Source of the DNA: Loxodes magnus
Lineage: Eukaryota; Ciliophora; Karyorelictea; Loxodida; Loxodidae
Assembly (NCBI GenBank): GCA_946699065.1
Contig: CAMPDV010000439.1
Location: 217,447 to 281,446 of the forward strand
Length of the DNA: 64,000 nt
Reading direction: 5' to 3'
The notes below the pieces were generated by a model. It was not told the DNA's origin, did no database searches, and saw only the letters and a program-made list of their open reading frames with translations. Positions 11,001 through 24,000 of this stretch are shown here, in pieces (positions within the stretch are counted from its first letter, which is position 1; each line of letters starts with the position of its first letter). The position numbers and the translations under genes were made by a program.

Positions 11001-13299
11001 GTTGAATTAGATAAATAGTAAAAGTTATACTTTTTCTTGAGAACGGAGCCAAAAGCAAAGTCTCAGATTTTCTCATAAAAATTTAAAATTTTATCTTTTT
11101 ATTGTAACTTTAAATTATTTTAAAAATTAAATTTATTTATAATAAATATTTTAATATCATTTAAGATTCTTATTTACACTTTATTTAAACTTAAAATGAG
11201 AAAAAGCATTTTTATCTTTGATAGTAACAAAAATTCTAATAGGTAATTCTTAATCTCTTTTTCATCTTGAGAAATTAATAAATTTAGAAAAAAACTATTT
11301 TAAAAAATAAATGCTTCCTAATTTTTATTTGATATAAATGCAAAATTATTTGTATAAAATTTCTTGTATTTTGATAAATTATTTCTTTAATTATCGAACT
11401 TTTAAATTAAAAAATACAGTAAATAAAATTAATGAATTACTTTTATTTAAATCCAATTAAAAGAGATTTTAAATAACTTAAATTCAAAGAATCAAAATTT
11501 TATTTTTTTAAACAAATAAATACATTATTTTCACAATATTTTTATGTAATAAAAAACATATTTATATTTATAAATAATAAGAAAAGTATTTTTTAAACAA
11601 ACAATTACAAATGTTTAACAAAATCTTAAATATGGAATAACAAAAAAGTTTATCTTAATTATTTATAAATCTTTTTCCAATTTTTATAAAATTTGAAAAA
11701 CATATTTAAAATGTGAAATTTTTTAAATTTAAAGAAAAATAATCATCATTTTAATTTTTATTAAATTATTTTTAATGATTAAAGAAATCTTATTAAGCAA
11801 TAATTATAAAAAATAAATTATAATTTATCACTAAGATAGAAAAATACTGAAAATTCAAAAAAGCATTTAAAAAAATTAAAAAAACATAAAAATTTATAGA
11901 TAAAAATGTAAGAAAATATTGAAGGATGAATATTTTAACCTGAATATTCTTTAGTTATTTTTATAAAATTTATAAGCAAAAGATATTTCATAAAATAATT
12001 TTTACGTTGTCGTAAATTTCCTGGTTTAATGCCAATATTTATACAATTATGTCTTAATATTTAAATATTTAATATCTTATAGTTTATTATTATACCTTAT
12101 TATTTAAACTTTTATATAGTGAATTAGAATTTTAAAATATTAATTTTAAAAAATCAAAATAATTTATTTTAATAATTAATATTTATTTTATAATTTTTAA
12201 ATTAAATGTGTGAATATTTAATATAATTGTTTATCTATATATAAATTTTTGAAAATATAGAAGAATTAAATTTAATCTTCTAGCATTTATAATATTGTGG
12301 GATTTTTTAGTTAAAATATGTTTTTAAATATAAGAAATAAAGTAATTTAATTTTCGTTAAATATTTTATTTATGTATAATTTTCCGATTATTAACAAATT
12401 AATAATAATTGCTTATTTAAATTTCTTTAACTGACAATGATAAAATAATTAATTTTGCATAATTATAGATATAATAAGTTTAATTAAATTTTTATTTATA
12501 AATTATTAATTTATACTTAACTTTAAAATATAATAAAAGTTAGTTAAGATTATTATTATAATTACTTATATTATTTAGATCTAAAACTTATACTTTCATT
12601 AATTTTATAATTATTTATAATACTTTATTAATTTTATTTTATACAGTTATCTCTAAAGATATGTTTCACTATATTTCTTTTTAATTATCTAAATTATTGT
12701 TTTAATTATGGTAGTCATTAATTATCAAATGTGAACCTTTTTATTTTATAATCTAGTAATCAAATGCTTTTTGTTAACCAATTATTAAAAATTCATATGA
12801 AAATTATGAAAAGCTTCCTTTTTATTAATTTTCAATTGATACAAAGATAATTAATTCTAGCTAAACACATAATTATTATATAATTTTAGATTTTTGATAT
12901 AGTATTTTTAATATTAATATCTTACTATTATAAATGATTATTTTAACTATATTTTGCTATCATTTAGAATTTTATATTATTAAAGTCATAAAGCTAATGT
13001 TTCGTTTGCTTTACTTAGAACTTCAATTCCTTTTAGGTATTTCTTCCTTTATATTATCTATTTTTTATTAATTATAGTTAAATAAAGAGTTCTTTAAATG
13101 GCTTCATTAGCAATTTAATTAGTTTTTAGTTTTTAGAATTTAAATTTTAATATTTATTTATAAAAATAAATGGTATAAATTAAAGCTATTTATTAATAAT
13201 ATTTCACTTTAATAAAAGAGTTATTGTAAGAAACTGTTTATTTATATTTAAAATAAAAAAATTTCGACATCTATTACTGCAAAAATTGCTTCCTTCAAT

Positions 13300-14513
13300 G
13301 AGACTCTAATAAATGTTTTTAATGTTTTTTAATAATATTCTTGATCTCATCAATTTTTAATTATTCTTGTTTCAGTCTCTCTTTTATGTCTTCTTTTTTA
13401 CTTTTTCCATTTCATATAAATCTAAACTTTTTGACAAGTGAAAACGATTTTTAAAAGTAAAAGGAGGTTTATAAGTTTTTGTAGGAGTTTTATTTGGAAT
13501 TTCTGATCGGAAAAGGCAGAAATGGGAGGAGTAGGCAATGACAAGTGAAAACAATTTTTAGTTTAAAATATTTCATCAAGATTAAGGTTTTTTTATTGAA
13601 GTATGCTTCTTTTTTTCACGCCTTTTAATTTTTTAATTTTTTCAATTACATATTCAAATTTTTTTAATCAGTTTTTTTCTTATAATATTGTCTCATATCT
13701 CTTGCAGCTTACTTTCAACATATTTTTTTAGCCCTTTATTTTTTTATTGGCTTTGTTTTCTGATTAGTTTTTTCAGAAATTTTTCCGATTTTAAAACTTT
13801 TAAGACATGTAGCTTTTTTGATTTTAAATTTTTTTCTCTTTGTGTTTTTAAGCGCTAATGAGTAAGTAATTCTTTTCTTTAAAGTAATTAATTAATTTAT
13901 TTGAGTACTAACTTTTTTTTTAATTTTAAATCGATTTCCCTTTTCCTTCGTGACTACTGAAATAACTTTTATTTAAATACATTTTAGGGTTTTACTTCTA
14001 TTTCTTCTTCGTTTTTTTTAATCTTTCTCTGTTCATTTAAGTGTTTATCTTTTTTATTAAATCCTTTATCGCAGAAACTTTTTTCTCTTTATTTTCTCAG
14101 TTGCCTTTTTTTCCTCCTTATTCTTATGTTATTTTTCTTTTTCTTTTGTACTTATTTGATCATAGAATTTTTTGCGGTTTCTTCACTCAGATTTCTTTCG
14201 AATCACGAAAGTATCATTTCTTCACTTTTTTTTTGTTTTATCTTCTTTTTCTTTTACTTATTTTTTTTATAGAATGTTACTTTCTGCGCTTGTCTAGATT
14301 CTTTTTAGTTTTTCCAGTCTATTTTTTTGATCTATTTTTTTAACTAATTTTTTTTTTCGGAATTTTTTATTATGTTTTTTAATTTTTTTTCATGATGATC
14401 TTAGTTCTCTTTCTCAAGTCATAAGATCGATTCTATTCCTTCCGCTAGGCTGAGTTTTACCATTCGCTTCTCATTATCCTTTCTCAGTTTCCTAACCTCT
14501 GCTTGGTGGTTTA
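13300..14513 (-). other. Purine-skewed strand, possible charged coiled-coil remnant
   Basis: The plus strand is almost pure pyrimidine, so the minus strand is purine-rich and reads as Lys/Glu/Arg-rich sequence in several frames. The best piece lies just downstream of the NACHT pseudogene end (about 14510-14400, for example EVRKLRKDNEKRMVKL). It could be the remains of a charged coiled-coil protein, such as the nucleic-acid-binding ORF of a retroelement, or simply a skewed low-complexity tract. TGA codons and frame changes are frequent. A long plus-strand open frame at 14041-14343 is Phe/Leu-rich and is a shadow of this skew. Confidence 0.3.
13433..13563 (+). repeat. 107-bp spaced direct repeat
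   Basis: The string GACAAGTGAAAACGATTTTT at 13433 recurs with one change (GACAAGTGAAAACAATTTTT) at 13540. The 107-bp interval is G+C-richer than its surroundings (GGAGGAGTAGGCAATG at 13525-13540). It may be a two-copy tandem duplication or footprint; no coding sequence was recognised. Confidence 0.5.
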
Positions 14514-17221
14514 TCACTATTTAATCAGCCGCTCCAAGCTCATCTGTCTAGAATTTTTAATTTCGGACACACATATACCTGATAGATCCAAAGACGTAAA
14601 TTAGTAATCCATCCAATTCAATATCGTTATATTATTAGTTGCCGCTATTTATAAAGAAACATTAGTACTGGACATTCCCACTATCTCCAATAGATTTTAT
14701 TACACACTTGAATTATTATTTGCAGAATTTGAATTATAAATCTCTCTCACAAACTATAGTATCTCCAGATTGTCCACTATCAAAAATTTATTTATATTGT
14801 GAACCTCTATTACTTATGCATTAGCGGATGAAACTAAATCTATAATATTCTTTGCCACATAATAATCTCTTACCGATGCATGAATAAACTCAAACCTCTT
14901 TTTATTATTCTATTCCTTTGTCTATATCAGACACCCTATATGGTTTTAATCGTCCGTAAACTATTCTATCCACTTTTGATTCACTTCATCAAAGCTTGAT
15001 ATCTCCACCGAACCCTGTAACATCTTCCATGCCGCATTCTTTTAGATACTTTCAAACAACTTTATTTACTAGTTGAGCACTTTACTTTTTAAACCCTGAT
15101 TTTACAATTTTTCTTAGGTTCTTTTGTTTCACTAAACTATGAAAATCTCATATATTCTAGACTTTTAAACTACTTTACCACTTTTTAAATAATCTAATAT
15201 CTCTTCCTCACTCAAACAAATATATAGCAGAAAGGGATTACTGATAATTTCTTTCAAACCAGGTATTCTCTATATTAATGCCATCATCTCTTATATTTAA
15301 GATGCTTCCACTTGACTTGAAACTTGACTTGCACTTTATTATTACTGGTTCTTCTTAACTAGGACTTTTTCTATATATTTTTCTATCTAAACGATATCGA
15401 ATGGCTTTATATACAGTTCCTATAACTCTTATAATTAGACTCTTTCGCTACTGTATGGTGAAAAATAATGTTGGTAATTTTTTCTTTTAATGCATAATTT
15501 ACCCTACATGTTATTATATATTTTGTCTGAGGATACTTTTCTTTTAATTTATTATTACTGATAATAGCCTTACATTCTCCCAACTCATCATACACGTCAA
15601 ATAAGAACAGAATCTTTCTAAATTTCAATGTCTCATTTCTTTCTATTTAATAATTATCTAAAGCAGATTCTATTAATTTTTCTTTTAATGCTTTTATAGT
15701 TGGGAGATACACATATATGGATAAGTATTCATGTTTCTAGTCTAGATATTTTAAGGCTAAAATATTCAGGAACAAGGACTTTCCAGAACCGGAATCTCCC
15801 AGAAGTAATAATCCTGTCTTAGTATCGTTTTCTAAAAATTTCAAGGTCAAGATCATCCTCAGCTTATGAATTAGGATTAGGAGCGCAAAATAAGCTTACG
15901 TAATATTCTTGGTTCTCCGAAACCTCTTCTTTTAAAGTCCTTATCATATTTTAATATATACTACTGCTAATGCCCTTAAGTGCCAACCAATTCTCTTCTA
16001 TTGTTTAAGTAAATAAAACAAAATGCTCTGGATCCATTAATAATTCTAGAATTATCTAACGTTCTTTTACATTCTTGCTTAAGTTCTCTTTTTTAACTTA
16101 AATATTCTTTCCTTATAAGTGCAAGCTATTTGGTTCTTTTCTAAAGTCAATTCCAAAAATGTCTTCATTGCATAGTACCTTATCTACCAATCCTTGTCGT
16201 CACATAGTTTTTCTAAAAGCTTACATGAGTCTTCTACCAATTCTGCACTAGCTTACGGGTTTTTTATCATGTGTTTTAGAAGATAGCATGCTCTAAATCT
16301 TAAGTCTATTTTTTCTTTCAAAACAATATCTCAAAATTGGTAAAAATTTTATTTTGAGTATTGTCTCACTAAATCACATGCAAGAGCATCTAAGACTCGT
16401 AATCTAATAATCTTTTTATAGTTGAGCTTCTAATTTACCCAACCTTTTCCTCATAAGAAAAACTCCTTTATAATAGAGATCGCATCTGACCCTATAACTC
16501 CAACTCCAAACATCAAGGCGATTATTCATTAAGCAACTTTTAAAATCTTACATAGAATTCCAAAATATTCGGTTTCTTTGCTATCTGGAATATTCTCCAG
16601 AATCATCAAACTAAATCTTAAGTAAAAATCTAGTTCTGGACCTCCAATCCTATTTTTATTTTTATTTACCAACTTTAAGCTATCATTTATTTTTAAAATT
16701 AGCTCTTCTTTTGTTTTTTCATTTATAAAGGAGTTTTACTCGTTCTTCTAAAGCAACATAGCCAATAATTCAGGAAGATTTCGTACAAGCTACTCTTTCA
16801 AAAGCAAAGACCATCCTTCAGCATATTTATGGGAAATAATTTCAATGAATTGATTTATAAGAACTAATGGAACATTGATATTGGCAAACTTATTCTTTTG
16901 AATTGTTTGAATTCCTTGTAGAACTTTATCCATCTTTTATTCATTCAAACCTTCTTTTATAAGCTACAATCCTTCTTGATAAATCTTTTGTTCCTTATTA
17001 CCAAAAATTTGTTCATTTTCTTGATATTTCTAACTTTTATCATTGCTTAACCCTTATTTTGATACTGGCTAATTACTCTACTTATCTTTATTATTTTAAT
17101 CTTTAAATTTTTTATCCTTAGAACTACAACAATTTCCTCCTTTTAGCTTCATTCTTTTCTAAATATTTAGTTTATCTCTCTTATTAGAAATAAGCTTAAT
17201 TTTTTAATCTATAAGATTCAT
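14514..17221 (-). pseudogene. NACHT-domain NTPase with helical repeats (decayed)
   Basis: Starts at Met 17221 with a Lys-rich N-terminus containing GGNCCSSKDKK, which resembles a lipid-anchoring Cys pair. Residues about 60-400 are helical and HEAT/ARM-like, for example CDDKDWQIRYYAMKTFLEL. The NACHT core then follows: Walker A GDSGSGKS near 15790, Walker B-like ILFLFDVYDEL near 15610, and the sensor region KYPQTKYIITCR near 15520. Next come IPGLKEIISNPFLLYICLS and, nearer the C-terminus, FEFIHASVRDYYVAK, matching the winged-helix region that follows NACHT domains. The tail has an ILNWMDYQFTSLDLSG stretch like the start of pentapeptide repeats. NACHT proteins are STAND-class signalling ATPases. 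At least three frameshifts and several TGAs are needed to read through; TGA 16331-16333 and 15129-15131 fall where Trp is expected. It ends at TGA 14514-14516. Confidence 0.8.
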
Positions 17222-17244
17222 TTAATTATTCTAGCACTTTGTAA

Positions 17245-17586
17245 TTGCATGCCTTTTTGAATCAGCAAAATAAGAAATGTTTTGAAGGAAGTTATAATAT
17301 TCATATTGTTGAGATTACTTTAAAGAGATCTCTATCTAATTATTTGGAGCTTGCTCATCTTATGAATCTGGGAAAGTTTAACTCTCTTTATGATTATTGT
17401 ATTCATATTCATTCATTTAATTACTTGTAGTTTAGCGTTCATTCCTTTCTAGTATCTTTTGATGGTTATTAATCGTCTTCATAAAGAAAGGCGAACCAAA
17501 TCGGATTAAAAGAACATGTGACTTTAAGAATTCATTTGTCTAGTTTTATTACTGAAAGCCTTGATAGTTTCTCAGAACTTAACTGA
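17245..17586 (+). CDS. Small ORF divergent from NACHT pseudogene
   Basis: ATG 17245 opens 113 codons to the TGA at 17584, with only three TAA/TAG Gln codons. The reading (for example EITLKRSLSNYLELAHLMN) has ordinary composition and several Cys and His residues. It starts only 23 bases from the divergent NACHT start, which leaves almost no promoter, so it may be a chance frame. I do not recognise it. After the TGA the same frame stays open for a long way but becomes low in complexity. Confidence 0.3.
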
Positions 17587-17589
17587 AAA

Positions 17590-19019
17590 GATAGCAATTC
17601 TAATTGCAAATTCCAGTAAACATTTTATTATCTTAAAGACTAAATTCTCTTAAATACCTTAAATTATATAAAACATTAAATAAAATCAATTAATATTAGC
17701 TTTATCTTCTATAACTGTAAAAGCTAATTGTCTAAATAATTAATAATTAAATCATTTTATACTCTAACTCTATAAACCTAAAACTAATTAAAAGCAGCTA
17801 GCTTTAAATTAAGTCTATTAAATAGATATAATTCTTAAATATAGAAAAAAGAAAAAGAATCTAATGAATCACAATTAAAAAGCTAATAAATAGATAAGTA
17901 ACAAAGTATCAAATTGAAAAACAGCTAATTTATACATGGTAAGCATTAAATTTATTAATTTAATAGGCTTTGCTGGAAGCATCTTATTTGATATCCAAGT
18001 AACTTATAAAATAGCCAGAAATTTGCTTATTTTTTACATAGCTTAAAATAAATCTAATAATTAAGTCTAAAATCTTTTATTTTATATTTTACTGATAGTA
18101 TTTTAAGTTTCTAACTGAAAAATATAATTAAGATACTAATTGTAATACTAATTGAAGAGATTCTACATAATTAAAAATAAATTATTAGTTTCAAAACAAA
18201 TTCTTCCCTAAAAAAGAAAATCTAAAGAAGACAGTCTTTTAATAAGCTCAAAAAATAGATTTAAACTAAAAAAGTTTTTTATTAGTTAAAGAAGGAAAAT
18301 GATTACTATTTAATATATTATTTTCACTAAAATATCTTAATAATAAAAATAAAATAAATAAGCAAAAGAAGGTTATTATTGTAATAAAATAAGGTTTAAA
18401 GGTTTTAATAATAGTAGAATCATATATCTAATATAATAAAATATAATAATTTCTATAATTAAGGTAATAATAATTAAGATTATATATATTATATTTAATA
18501 AAAAGTAAAGCATAAGATAAAAGAAAAACTTATTTTAACTAGTTAACTTTATTTAAATTATATTAGATGTATTATCTAATTTCTACTATTCAGATACTCA
18601 CTAAATTTAGCAATTATAATAAAATGTCTTAATGAACTAAAGAAAAATTAAGTTTCTAATTATTTTAATAAATCTATTTGAAACTAAAATTAAGACAAGC
18701 TCTAATAACTATAAAGAAGCTAGCTTATATAATAAGAATAAAATAAAGCTAAACATTTATTAATCAAAAATGTTATAATTTATCTTAATTAATTATAAGC
18801 CTTTAGCTTTACTTAGTTACATGTCTTTAGGATTTTAAGACTAAGAATTATCTTTATTTATAAGGTATTTTAGTAGATAAAATTAAAGCTAATTTTTAAT
18901 AATGCTAGATGTTGCTGTTAGAAAATAAAATTGAAGCTAGTTAAAATTATTAAAGATAAGCTAGCATGACTAATATGATTAAAACTAGATGATAATCTTA
19001 AATCCTAAAAGCTAATAAA
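17590..19019. other. AT-rich intergenic region
   Basis: No convincing coding frame, RNA gene or repeat was found on either strand. The sequence is mixed A/T with scattered AGCTAAT and TTAATTA words. Confidence 0.5.
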
Positions 19020-19535
19020 ATGAGGAATTCATTAAATAGACCAAAATAATTATACCTAGAAAATTCAAGCAAAGTAAAAATATTTAAGTTAAAGCTGAAA
19101 TTTGAGAAGACAGTTCTGAAGAAATTGCCTTCAAAAGCTGAGAAGTTATATGAAGAAACTAATTAATAATTAAATTTTAGGAAAGATAAATAGCATAGAA
19201 TTAAAAGATTACATGAGAGGGACAACAATAATGAAAATAATAATTTAGAGATAATTAAGTTGCTACAAAATTAAAAGAATACATAAATCTATTGAAAAGT
19301 TATTCTGAGTAATTTTCAGCTAGATACCAGCGCTAAAAGAAGAAAGAAATTTTAAATGCTGAATATTAACATGACTATGAATAGAAAACTAGAAAAAAAG
19401 GCTGAAAAACTTCAAAATCAAGTAATAAAAGTTTAAAATGAGTACAATAAGCATTTATTATATTGCTGTAGAAATTCGCAGAAAATAAATTAGCACAGGA
19501 ATTAGATCTATTTGGGACTTCTAAAGAAGTTATGA
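19020..19535 (+). pseudogene. Basic coiled-coil ORF with one TGA, unrecognised
   Basis: One frame runs from ATG 19020 to TGA 19533, about 171 residues, broken only by a TGA at 19293. The product is strongly charged: KTVLKKLPSKAEKLYEE, then a His/Arg/Asn region (QHRIKRLHERDNNNENN). After the TGA come a basic cluster SAKRRKKF and a heptad-like helix (NRKLEKKAEKLQNQVIKV). A basic cluster followed by a helix recalls bZIP-like or nucleic-acid-binding coiled coils, but no family signature is complete. The TGA lies between IY and KVILSNF and could be a TGG-to-TGA change. The same frame is preserved on both sides, so the damage is slight. Confidence 0.5.
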
Positions 19536-20399
19536 TAATTTTGAGTGTGTTTCTTTGGTTTATTTAAGCCTTTAGCGTTTTTCAAACCTAAATTTTAATT
19601 TAATTTTTCCTTTTTTATCAAAAAGCTAATTATGCGTTTCTTTAATTCTTAAGTGATTTCCTTTCCAATTTGTACATTCTCATAGTTCTTCTATTTCTTA
19701 ACATTGTAAGTTTTACATTAAAAAATCCCAACAGCTGAAGAAATATAATATCTAAGAATAACTCTTAAGATATTAATATTTGTGAGCCAATGAAGACTAA
19801 ATTATATAAATAGGTTATTATCTTCCAGTACCTATAGATATTTATTTACTTACTTAAAATTTTGACAATTCAGTTTTCTCTGATTTATTATAAATTTTAA
19901 TCATTTTATTAAAACTTTCCTAAATTGATGGATTCATTATTTTTACTATCTTAGCAATTAAGATTCTTATAGCTTTATGCTTCTAATTTTTCTAAATTTA
20001 TAAATACTTACTCTTTTATTATTTGAAGAATCATGCTATATAGATTGTCTTTCATCTTTTTTATACTTTTTATATTGTTCCATCTTTCATAAATTTTATT
20101 CTTCATTTTAACTTTAATAAGATATTTCAATAGGAATGTTTAATTGTATATGTAAATATTCAGGCTAAATTCTTTTTGGAAAATAAAGTCTTCAAATATC
20201 TATTTTCTGCTTACTTGAAAAGCTTAAAATCACCCCATTAAATTTTTAATAAATTAAGATTTCACTGTAATGAAGGTTACTTATGAACTCTTTTCCTAAG
20301 CTCTATTTTAATAAATAGACACTTACATTTTTTTAATTTTTAAATTAAATTTATTAAAAAAGAAAAAAAAGGAAAAGCTGAAGCTTAACTTATAAAAGC

Positions 20400-20903
20400 A
20401 TGGTAAATAATTATCTTCTTAATAAAACTTACTAAACGATCTTATTAGCTGTAGAGAATAAATTTTATTATAAGAGAGCTATAGAATCAGTTAAGTCTTC
20501 TATTTTTTGTGATATTATATTCAAAAGCAAGTTGTGACAGTTAGTTTATAAGATTGAAAAAAGAGATTTAGTTCTTAATAGAATAATATAAACATTAGAA
20601 GTAACAAGTGAAGATTAAGATAAGAACACTTTAATACCCTTAATATGTGCATTTATAACCTAATTGAAAAGAAACTTAAAGGCATAAATTTCAAGCTCCT
20701 CTTAGGATTCTTTACATGGTATCATGCTGAAAATTGACCCTTAAAAATAACAGGAATTAATTTGAAAGTTTTAAATTAAATTAAAGGATTTTATAATTGT
20801 GAAATCTAAATAGGCCGGAATATCAAGAACTCAAAAATTAAAAATAACTAAAAGGGAGTAGAAGTGGAAAAAGGAAAAGTTTAAGATCATAATATAGATA
20901 TGA
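20400..20903 (+). pseudogene. Unrecognised helical ORF with two TGAs
   Basis: ATG 20400 starts a frame that reaches TGA 20901 with in-frame TGAs at 20535 and 20763. The reading is well composed throughout: LLNKTYQTILLAVENKFYY, then QLVYKIEKRDLVLNRIIQTL, then HGIMLKIDPQKQQELI, and a basic C-terminus (KLKITKREQKWKKEK). Both internal TGAs sit where an aromatic residue would fit (KL-TGA-QLVYKI and ELI-TGA-KFQIK). It lies just outside the left edge of the long inverted repeat and points toward it. I do not recognise the family; it may belong to the neighbouring element. Confidence 0.5.
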
Positions 20904-21069
20904 AATAATGTCTTAAGCTTACAAGTTAAATTTGATTTATCTAATAATTTTTTAATTTATTTAATTATTTAGAATAAGATCATTAGCTTGCTTGATTATC
21001 TTTCAAACATTATTTAAATTTAAATCTTCTAACCATAAAAATTAGATTCAAATACTAGCATCATCTTAA

Positions 21070-24000
21070 TATAAATAAGGGGTTTATTAAAATAATAATA
21101 ATGAGACTAAAGTTTAGATAAAGAGAGTTAGTATAATTTAAGGATAAGGAAAATAATAATTAATAGGTTATTAAACTAAAAGTACTTCTATTAATAATTT
21201 ATTAATATATCTTTCATTTAATATACATCTTAATTAAATAAAAGAAAACTTCTTATTTCACTTTAATTAAAAAATAAAAGACTTAACAGGGAGCGATCAA
21301 AGTTTGAATGCCTTAGAAATTTTAATTAAAATCTTATCTACCTCTAAAATAACTGAGAAACTATTCCAAAATTAGAATTGGCGACTTAGCTTATTAAATA
21401 AGAATGATTATGATAATTTACAAATAAGAAAGTTTAAGTCATAAATCTAAAAGAAATTAGCAGATATTACAAAATTAAAATCTTAAGGCTTTAAGGATTT
21501 ACTGAAGTAATTGAAACTATTTTTATTTTAAAGAGAAAAAGATTAATTGAGCAGAATAAGTACAAAGCACTAAGAATATTCGCTAAAAGCAAAATCAAGA
21601 AATATAAAATAAAAAAGAAGAAAATATTATAATCAGATTAAATTTCATTTAGAGATTCAGAAAAATCTTCACAAAAAGAAAGAAATGCCTCCTTAAATAA
21701 TTACAAAAGTGACAAAAATAGATAAGAAAAATAATTTAAGACCATAAAAATGAGCTACAGCTTTCAATTCTATAAATGGAAAGAGAAAAATAGAATTAAG
21801 AGAGATATTTATTGTAATAAAAGATAAGAAATAAGACATAGATAAAGGCAACTAATATGAAATCAATCTAGAGAGCCAATTTTAATTTTCTCTAGTAAAA
21901 TTTTGTTAGTCTGTACTGATAGAAAGTGAAAGAGGGATTTTTAGCAATGATTTCACAAAATTATTTAAGATATCTTAAGTTTAAATTAGGATTATAAAAT
22001 TTACCTTTGTATCTTGCAAAAACTGAAGAAATGTTAAAAAGATAAAGGCCAGAATATAAATTTTTAATTTAACTATATTTAATTATTATTCTTAGCAATC
22101 TTTAAAATATAAACTTTATAAATAATAGATAGAAACACTAAAATAATCCATAACTACTAAATACATTTAATTATAAGGAAATGTCTATAACTAAAATAAT
22201 AAAGTATTATAACTAAATAAAGGAAATTAATAATAAAATTAAAGTTAAAAATAATAGCATTAGTAAGCTTATATATGTAATTTAACTAAAGCTTAATAAC
22301 TAATACTAAGAAGCTTAGTAATTTAAAAGTAACTAATTCATTAAATATTCCTTTCTTAAGTTAATCTTAATCAATAGATATATATTACTATAATTACTAT
22401 TTATTTTAATAGTATATTATTTATTTTTACTTATTAAACCACATTCCATTAAAATAATTGAATGAACTACATTAGCTGATAGTTATCTTAAAATATTAGA
22501 AAGATACTTAAGATTTTAAAATAAAATATATGAAATACTGTGCTTGATACACAGTTAGAATAATTAAATAAAAATAATTATAGATATAATCACTAATATA
22601 ACTAATAATTATAAATTTATTACCTAAAGTATTTAAGCAGTGTCTTAAATTTGGATATAAGATTGATTAATAGAATCTACAGTTAAACCTTAATTATTTA
22701 TGTGGTTGACTCATAAGAAAGAACTTAAATAAAAATAAGAAATACTTATAAATTTAGAATAACAAACACAAAAATAAAACTTAGAATATTAAAACTAGAA
22801 TGGTAATTATTATTTCTATAGAGCTAAGATCTTCCTTTAATTTTAAGAATCTTTTTTATTTAAATATATTGATATATTTAAATAACTTTAATTATCTCTT
22901 AACTTTAATTCTACTCTAAAAATTTGTTTTAGATTTAATCTAGCTTAATAACTTTTTTAATTCTAGTTAATTTTAAAATTTGAAATCAAATAAAATAAAA
23001 TGGATAATATTCAAATTACAACATAGAAATACTAATCTATATCAAAAAATAAAGATTAGCAACCAATTAGAAAATAAAGAAGAGATGAAAGATTGATCTT
23101 TCTATTTAAAATAACTAAATTGATAGAAGATTCTTATTCTATAGCCTATCTGATATTTTTACACTGAAAAAATACTAGGAAAGTTTAATTTAAGTTAAAG
23201 AGCAAAAGTTAAAATAGAATTAGGAAATCTAGAGACTTCTTCAGTGTATTTTTTTCTAATTGATCAAAGATTAAGTTAGCTTTGATCTCCAAGAAAAAAA
23301 GGCATCTCCTTAAAAGTATATTATTTATAGTATTAAAGATTAGGAAAGCAAATAGATTGGAACTATCTTTCGATCAAAAAATACTTAAAGGCAAAAGGTG
23401 ATAAGGCCTGAAAATTTTAATAGGAGTAGAATTAAGTTAAGGACTTTAAGATGAGTTAATCTTAGCAAACATTGAAAGAGTCAAAGGTTTTGTCAAACTT
23501 TGAGACATTTTAGAAGAGTCTGGATTTTCCATAGCAATTAAAATTCTGAAAACCACTAAAACTTCCTGTTGATACTAAATTAAACTGAATCTCATTAAGT
23601 TCATAAAAAGTAGAGTTTATGCATATCTTATAGCAAATAAAGAATACTGTAAGTATTATTTATTTAGATGCTTCTTGAACTTGCCTAGCTTTTTGATCTT
23701 AAAAGTTAAAGAGGCTTAGTTTTATAAAAGCTGAAAAAATAGTAGTTATAAAATCTAAAAAGCAATTAAGAGCTGAAAACGGATTCTAAGAGATAATTTA
23801 TAGCTTAGAAGCAAAATTTAAATAAATTTAAAGAGATATTAGAAAAGCAATTTTTTTTTAACAAGCTAGACTTCAAGTGTTCTTAATTCCTCACAAGTAG
23901 TTTTGGAATTTTTAAGATAATTTATAAAGTACAGATCTAATTAATAAAGTAGAGAAAGCCTAGTAAAGATAGAGATATTAAAGCTTTACAGGAAAAATTG

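Larger units (their letters stand above)
6561..13300. other. Long AT-rich non-coding stretch
   Basis: About 6.7 kb of homopolymer-rich A+T DNA. I found no frame that reads as a convincing protein on either strand with the ciliate code. Poly-T runs dominate 7100-8200; mixed A/T follows. The only G+C-richer patches are the two halves of a short duplication near 7571 and 7992, and a CTGGG...CCCAG mini-hairpin near 10857. Confidence 0.6.

Noticed and set aside
14041..14343. 100-codon plus-strand open frame
   Set aside because: Almost only Phe, Leu, Ser and Tyr; it reflects the pyrimidine skew of the strand, not a protein.
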